The notes beneath the pieces are model-generated. The model saw only the letters and a list, made by a program, of their open reading frames with translations. It was not told the DNA's origin and did no database searches. Both the position numbers and the translations under genes were made by a program. This document shows positions 60,523 to 64,000 of a stretch of 64,000 bases of DNA, piece after piece. This DNA is from Gentiana macrophylla. Its lineage: Eukaryota > Streptophyta > Magnoliopsida > Gentianales > Gentianaceae. The stretch covers positions 115,811,845 through 115,875,844 of the forward strand of contig CM047805.1 in NCBI GenBank assembly GCA_026214975.1. Reading direction: 5' to 3'. Each line of letters starts with the position of its first letter. The first letter of the stretch is position 1.

Positions 60523-61892
60523 AAAGTTGTAGATGGGGTGTGAAGTTCAGCTTCATACCCCCTTTCTTTTTGCAATAGAGTCCTTATTTATAGGATTATT
60601 AATTTCATGACCTTCTGAGGAGTCAGAGTCATGATCATCATCTTAAGAAGTAGAAGAATTATCTTGTTGTTCAGAATTCAGTCCTTCAGAAGATTGATCA
60701 TCTTCTGAAGTGTCAGAAGTACTGTTAGAAATAGGGGTATCTTCTTGAGGGTGTTGAGAGGTAGCTTTCCTCTTTCTGGAGTAAACAATGATGTTATTGC
60801 TGGGAACATTCCTTGGTTCATCATTGTTAGCATCTCTTGTTTCAGTGTTTTCACAAGGAGGTTCAGTATTTTCTGAGTCATTCTGGCCACTCTCATGGTG
60901 AATTTGAGTGTGATCAGTGACCTCAGGTTCATAAACTTGAGTTTCCTCAGATATAGGACCCTCAATATTCCATGTAGCATTATATTCTTGAAAGTTCTCC
61001 CCCTGAGGTTTAGTACTATAAAAGGGTTGTTCTTCTATGAAAGTAACATCTTTAGAATTGTAGAACTTTCTTGTAGAGGGGCAGTAGCATTTGTACCCAT
61101 GTTAGAAGGGTGAGTAACCAACAAAGATGCATTTTATAGATTTAGGATCTAGTTTTCCTCTATTTTGTGTATGTATATGTACAAAACTTGTACAACCAAA
61201 CACTTTCAGAGGTAAAGAGTTCAAGAGGTGTGAATGAGGATACTGTTCAGTTAACACCTCAATAGGTGTTCTAAACTTCAAAACTCTTGAGGCATTCTAT
61301 TTATGAGATAGGTGGTAGTTAAGACTGCCTCCCCCCATACGAACTTAGGCACTTTCATGGTGGACATGATGCTTCTTGCCACTTCAAAAAGGTGCCTATT
61401 CATCCTTTAGCAACCCCATTTTGTTGGGGGGGTATCCACACAAGTACTGATGTGAGCAATTCCCTTTTCAGTGAAGAAAGATTTGAGGCTTTTCTCAAAA
61501 TATTCTCTGCCATTATCAGATTTTAACACCTTGATTTCAGTATCAAATTGGTGTTTTATCATGGCAAAGAAATTTTTTAAGATAGTTCCCAGTTCTGACT
61601 TCTCTTTTAAGAGAAGCAACCAAGTTATTCTGCTGTGATCATCAATGAAACTGACAAACCATCTTTTGTCAGTGATGGTTTTTGTTTTTGAAGGGCCCCA
61701 TATGTCACTGTGAATAAGAGTAAAAGGTCTAGATGGTTGATAACCGATCTTAGGAAACACAGATCTAGTATGTTTAGCAAGATGACAAATTTCACATTGA
61801 AAGGAATCAATATATTTTCCATTAAATAAAGTAGGGTACACTTTCTTCAAATACACAAAACTTGGATGTCCTAGTCTATAATGAAGTAACAT
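60523..61892 (-). pseudogene. Copia L integrase and linker
   Basis: The frame 61407-61892 starts with the HHCC region (YRLGHPSFVYL and then CEIC), followed by the core with aspartates in HSDIWGP and KSDNGREYF. A frameshift then reaches a QQNGVAK stretch where the third catalytic residue should be; here it is followed by a stop. The C-terminal linker (60523-61300) includes a Ser/Glu-rich region up to the RT start and is broken. Confidence 0.85.
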
Positions 61893-62378
61893 AATATTAT
61901 TACAGTAGGAGTAGAAACAATGCTATTAAAGCCTTTATAAGAGACAACAACAGGATAGGTCTTGAGAATGAAAAGTCCAGACACAACTTCAGCACTTCCA
62001 TTCATTTCCTTCAAATTCAAATCCTGAAATTTGCAGCCATTAGTACAAAAAAATCACATTACAATGGGTGTCCTTAATGAATCTACTAACAGATAAAAGG
62101 TTACACTGCAGGTTAGGAACAAAAAGAACACCATTTAAGGTGATGTTTTTATCAATATAAACACTGCGAATCCCAGTAACTTGGGATACAAAACCATCAG
62201 CTATCTTGACATTATGAGGAACTTTACATCTGGAAATAGAGGTAAATACTTTAGGATTTCCAGTCATATGATTGGAAGCCCCAGAGTCAACAATCCATAA
62301 ACCTTTAAGACAAGAATTACTAGGGTAAGAAGAGGCACACAGACCTGTGTACCATGGAAGAACTGGTCTGACTGCCAC
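61893..62378 (-). pseudogene. Copia L aspartic protease
   Basis: Frame 62040-62378 has the active site WIVDSGASNHMTG with the following VKIADG and VLFVPNLQCNLLSVSRF stretch, the typical copia protease. It cleaves the polyprotein. The frame breaks after 62040 before reaching integrase. Confidence 0.88.
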
Positions 62379-63390
62379 TATTTTGTGAAGACAAAAGCCT
62401 CTTCAAGGCTTCAATTTGCTCATTACTGAAACGGACATCAGATTTTTGTTCCTCCATAGTTGCACATTTCCCTATGCTTTCCTGCTCATGATTCTGCTTA
62501 GAAGATTTCCAGTTAGAGGTCCCAATCCTTGGTATGACCAGTTCTTTTGCAGTGGTCACACCAAGGTCCGTTGCCTTTTGGTTTCTGTGGTTGTGATAGA
62601 GTGTTTATAGTGAACATGGCATTTGTTTCAAGAGGAGTAGTGTGAGGTACAGGGGTACCCATCATTAATGTCTTCCTGCTTTCCTCATGCCTGATTTCAA
62701 CAAAAACAGTTTTGATGGATGGTAGGGGTTTCATCCCAAGGATTCTTCCCCTAACATCATCAAGATTGGGATTCAGCCCCATGAGAAATTTGAAAACCCT
62801 CCTTTGGTCTTTCATGTCTTTATAAATCTTAGCATCTTCAACAGAGTACCAAGATATCATTTCAAGACAGTCAAGTTGTTGCCAAGATTTTGACAGAGTT
62901 GTAGTAATCAGTAACACACAGATCTCTTTGTTTGAGATCTTGTAATTTTGCCTCAACCCCTTAAATTTCAGAAGTATTATCTTGTTTGGAATAGAGTTCA
63001 GCGGTTGCTGACCATATTTCTTCAACAGTATCATACAAGATAAAGTTTTTTTGTAGTATCATGGGTCATAGACCCTAAGAGAGTAGACATTACCAAGCTG
63101 TTTTCAACCCTCCATTTTTTATAGGATGGTTGATCGGCCTTAGGAGCCTTACTTTCTCCAGTAAGATACTCCTCTTTGTCTTTGCCGATGATGTACAACT
63201 TGATAGATCTTGACCATTGAAGGAAGTTCTCACTACCTTTGAGTTTGTGAGAAGAGATAAATAGCATTGAGGATTCAGTGTTCCAGGAGAAGTTCATAGA
63301 ACTTTCCTCCCTTGATTTAACATTTGAAGATTGCTCTTTTGCGATTTTTGAGATTATTTGAAAATTAAAAATTGTAGGCTCCGATACCAT
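62379..63390 (-). pseudogene. Copia L gag
   Basis: The first frame (63031-63390) opens with an ATG that overlaps the LTR/PBS junction; a more usual start is the later MNFSWNTESSM. It has LKGSENFLQWSRSIKLYI. After a frameshift, 62513-63034 carries RRVFKFLMGLNPNLDDVRGR and EIRHEESRKTLMM, then a zinc knuckle CDHCKRTGHTK whose last cysteine is lost. These are standard UBN2 gag landmarks. Confidence 0.88.
63378..63389 (-). other. PBS of copia L
   Basis: Minus strand TGGTATCGGAGC directly after the LTR end CCACA. An initiator tRNA-Met site variant, shared with G. Confidence 0.9.
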
Positions 63391-63667
63391 GTGGAAATAA
63401 GCAAGAAGTGGAGAGAAAAAGATAAACTCTTATTTAAGAATCTTATCGAGTTATATAATGATCCTTAGATTAAATAGAAAGGACCCAAACGGCTAGAAAA
63501 AGCCATGATGTAGACAGGTAACGACTAGTAACAGTAGAAACTGGGCCATAATGGTCCAGACAGAAGAAAAAACTAATTAAAGCTAAATAAAGGCATTAGG
63601 ATTAAACTGACAGACATTTAATCACTAATTAACTATAAGAGAAATAAAACAACAACATATTTCAACA
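63390..63667 (-). repeat. 5' LTR of copia L
   Basis: 278 bp, near-identical to 58645-58920. Confidence 0.93.
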
Positions 63668-64000
63668 AGACTTGAACAGGCATGCATGGGTTTAGTGAGA
63701 AGAGTCAAAGGGAGGTATAGAGGAGGAAGAAGATGGTGGAGGCGTCATTGAGAAAGGACATGACGTCATGAAGGAGTGGTGGTGATGATGGAGGAAGAGG
63801 ATGGTGAAGTTTTGAGCAAGAGCATGGTAGCATCAAGGAGTGGTGGTGGTGATGATGGGGGAGGAAGAAATTTTTTTGTCTCAGTCAATATCTAAAAACA
63901 TGAAGAAATTATTACAAATATGCAAATAGGAAATGGCAGGAAACACCTTAGCAGTAAGAACGTTTTTATGGCTTTTGAAAACAATTTCACACCAATCAAT
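63668..64000. other. Purine-rich imperfect duplication and window end
   Basis: An imperfect duplication of about 85 bp (unit around 'caaggagtggtggtggtgatgatggagg', near 63750 and 63830) in a GA/GT-rich run. At the right edge, 63947-64000 on the minus strand is open and ends with AAG before GTGTTT, so it could be an exon with a donor site. It is too short to assign. Confidence 0.4.

Larger units (their letters stand above)
58645..63667 (-). mobile_element. Copia retrotransposon L, complete but decayed
   Basis: This 5,023-bp minus-strand Ty1-copia element has 276/278-bp LTRs, PBS, PPT and the domain order gag, protease, integrase, RT, RNase H. LTR pairs are nearly identical. Flanks are GTAAG (58640-58644) and AGACT (63668-63672), which do not match, so the element may come from recombination or have rearranged flanks. 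It lies 5' of the UBP-like exons on the same strand. Confidence 0.92.

Overview
The window is nuclear DNA from a flowering plant, probably a dicot. The evidence is Ty1-copia retrotransposons primed by initiator tRNA-Met, a spliced plant-type gene with GT-AG introns, MITEs, a LINE relic and tRNA-derived SINE heads. It is almost entirely a graveyard of nested transposable elements. I see no bacterial, organellar or viral genes. I recognise one host gene, at 56956-57684, minus strand. The species cannot be named from sequence alone.

Left third (1-25.9 kb). Positions 1-360 hold a 120-bp tandem repeat, followed to about 2290 by a GC-richer relic of an LTR-type element with two TATA boxes. From 2651 to 25925 the layers can be peeled using target-site duplications (TSDs). 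Plus-strand copia relic F has its primer-binding site (PBS) at 2854 and resumes with gag at 25370. It was split by solo LTR A (2933-25243, TSD CTCTT). A was split by copia B (3077-21891, TSD RTTTG) and by solo LTR C of A's own family (22085-23876, TSD GTACT). B was split by copia D (7073-16547, TSD ACTAA), and its 5' LTR also carries a 408-bp MITE, E (20284-20691). D is the best-preserved large element: long LTRs, a leader of nearly 2 kb with hairpin arrays, then gag, protease, integrase, RT and RNase H broken by several frameshifts.

Middle (25.9-35.4 kb). A Ty3-gypsy-like PBS/leader fragment is followed by the short-LTR plus-strand copia G (26600-31662, TSD TTTAC). Then come a 314-bp hAT-like MITE (31686-31999), a roughly 2-kb cluster of degraded TRIM/LTR-like units, a SINE-like box pair, a long (TA)n tract and a LINE reverse-transcriptase fragment.

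Right-centre (35.4-56.5 kb). Minus-strand copia H is split by the 19-kb element I (36528-55944, plus). I's 5' LTR was hit by copia J (37433-46699, TSD GAAAG) and its coding region by solo LTR K (50948-52903, TSD CCTTC). J and K belong to one LTR family, related to D. I keeps gag but no recognisable pol. Instead it carries a second open frame of about 1,100 codons with its own TATA box, an unrecognised N-terminal domain and a highly charged, coiled-coil-like C-terminal part. Its in-frame stops look like cytosine-deamination decay. This is the most unusual coding content in the window.

Right end (56.5-64 kb). Four minus-strand exons with intact frames and consensus splice sites encode the C-terminal end of a UBP12/UBP13 (USP7-type) deubiquitinase-like protein with a divergent tail. 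A tRNA-like SINE head lies 3' of it. Short-LTR copia L (58645-63667, minus) sits on its 5' side, perhaps in an intron. The window ends in purine-rich repeats.
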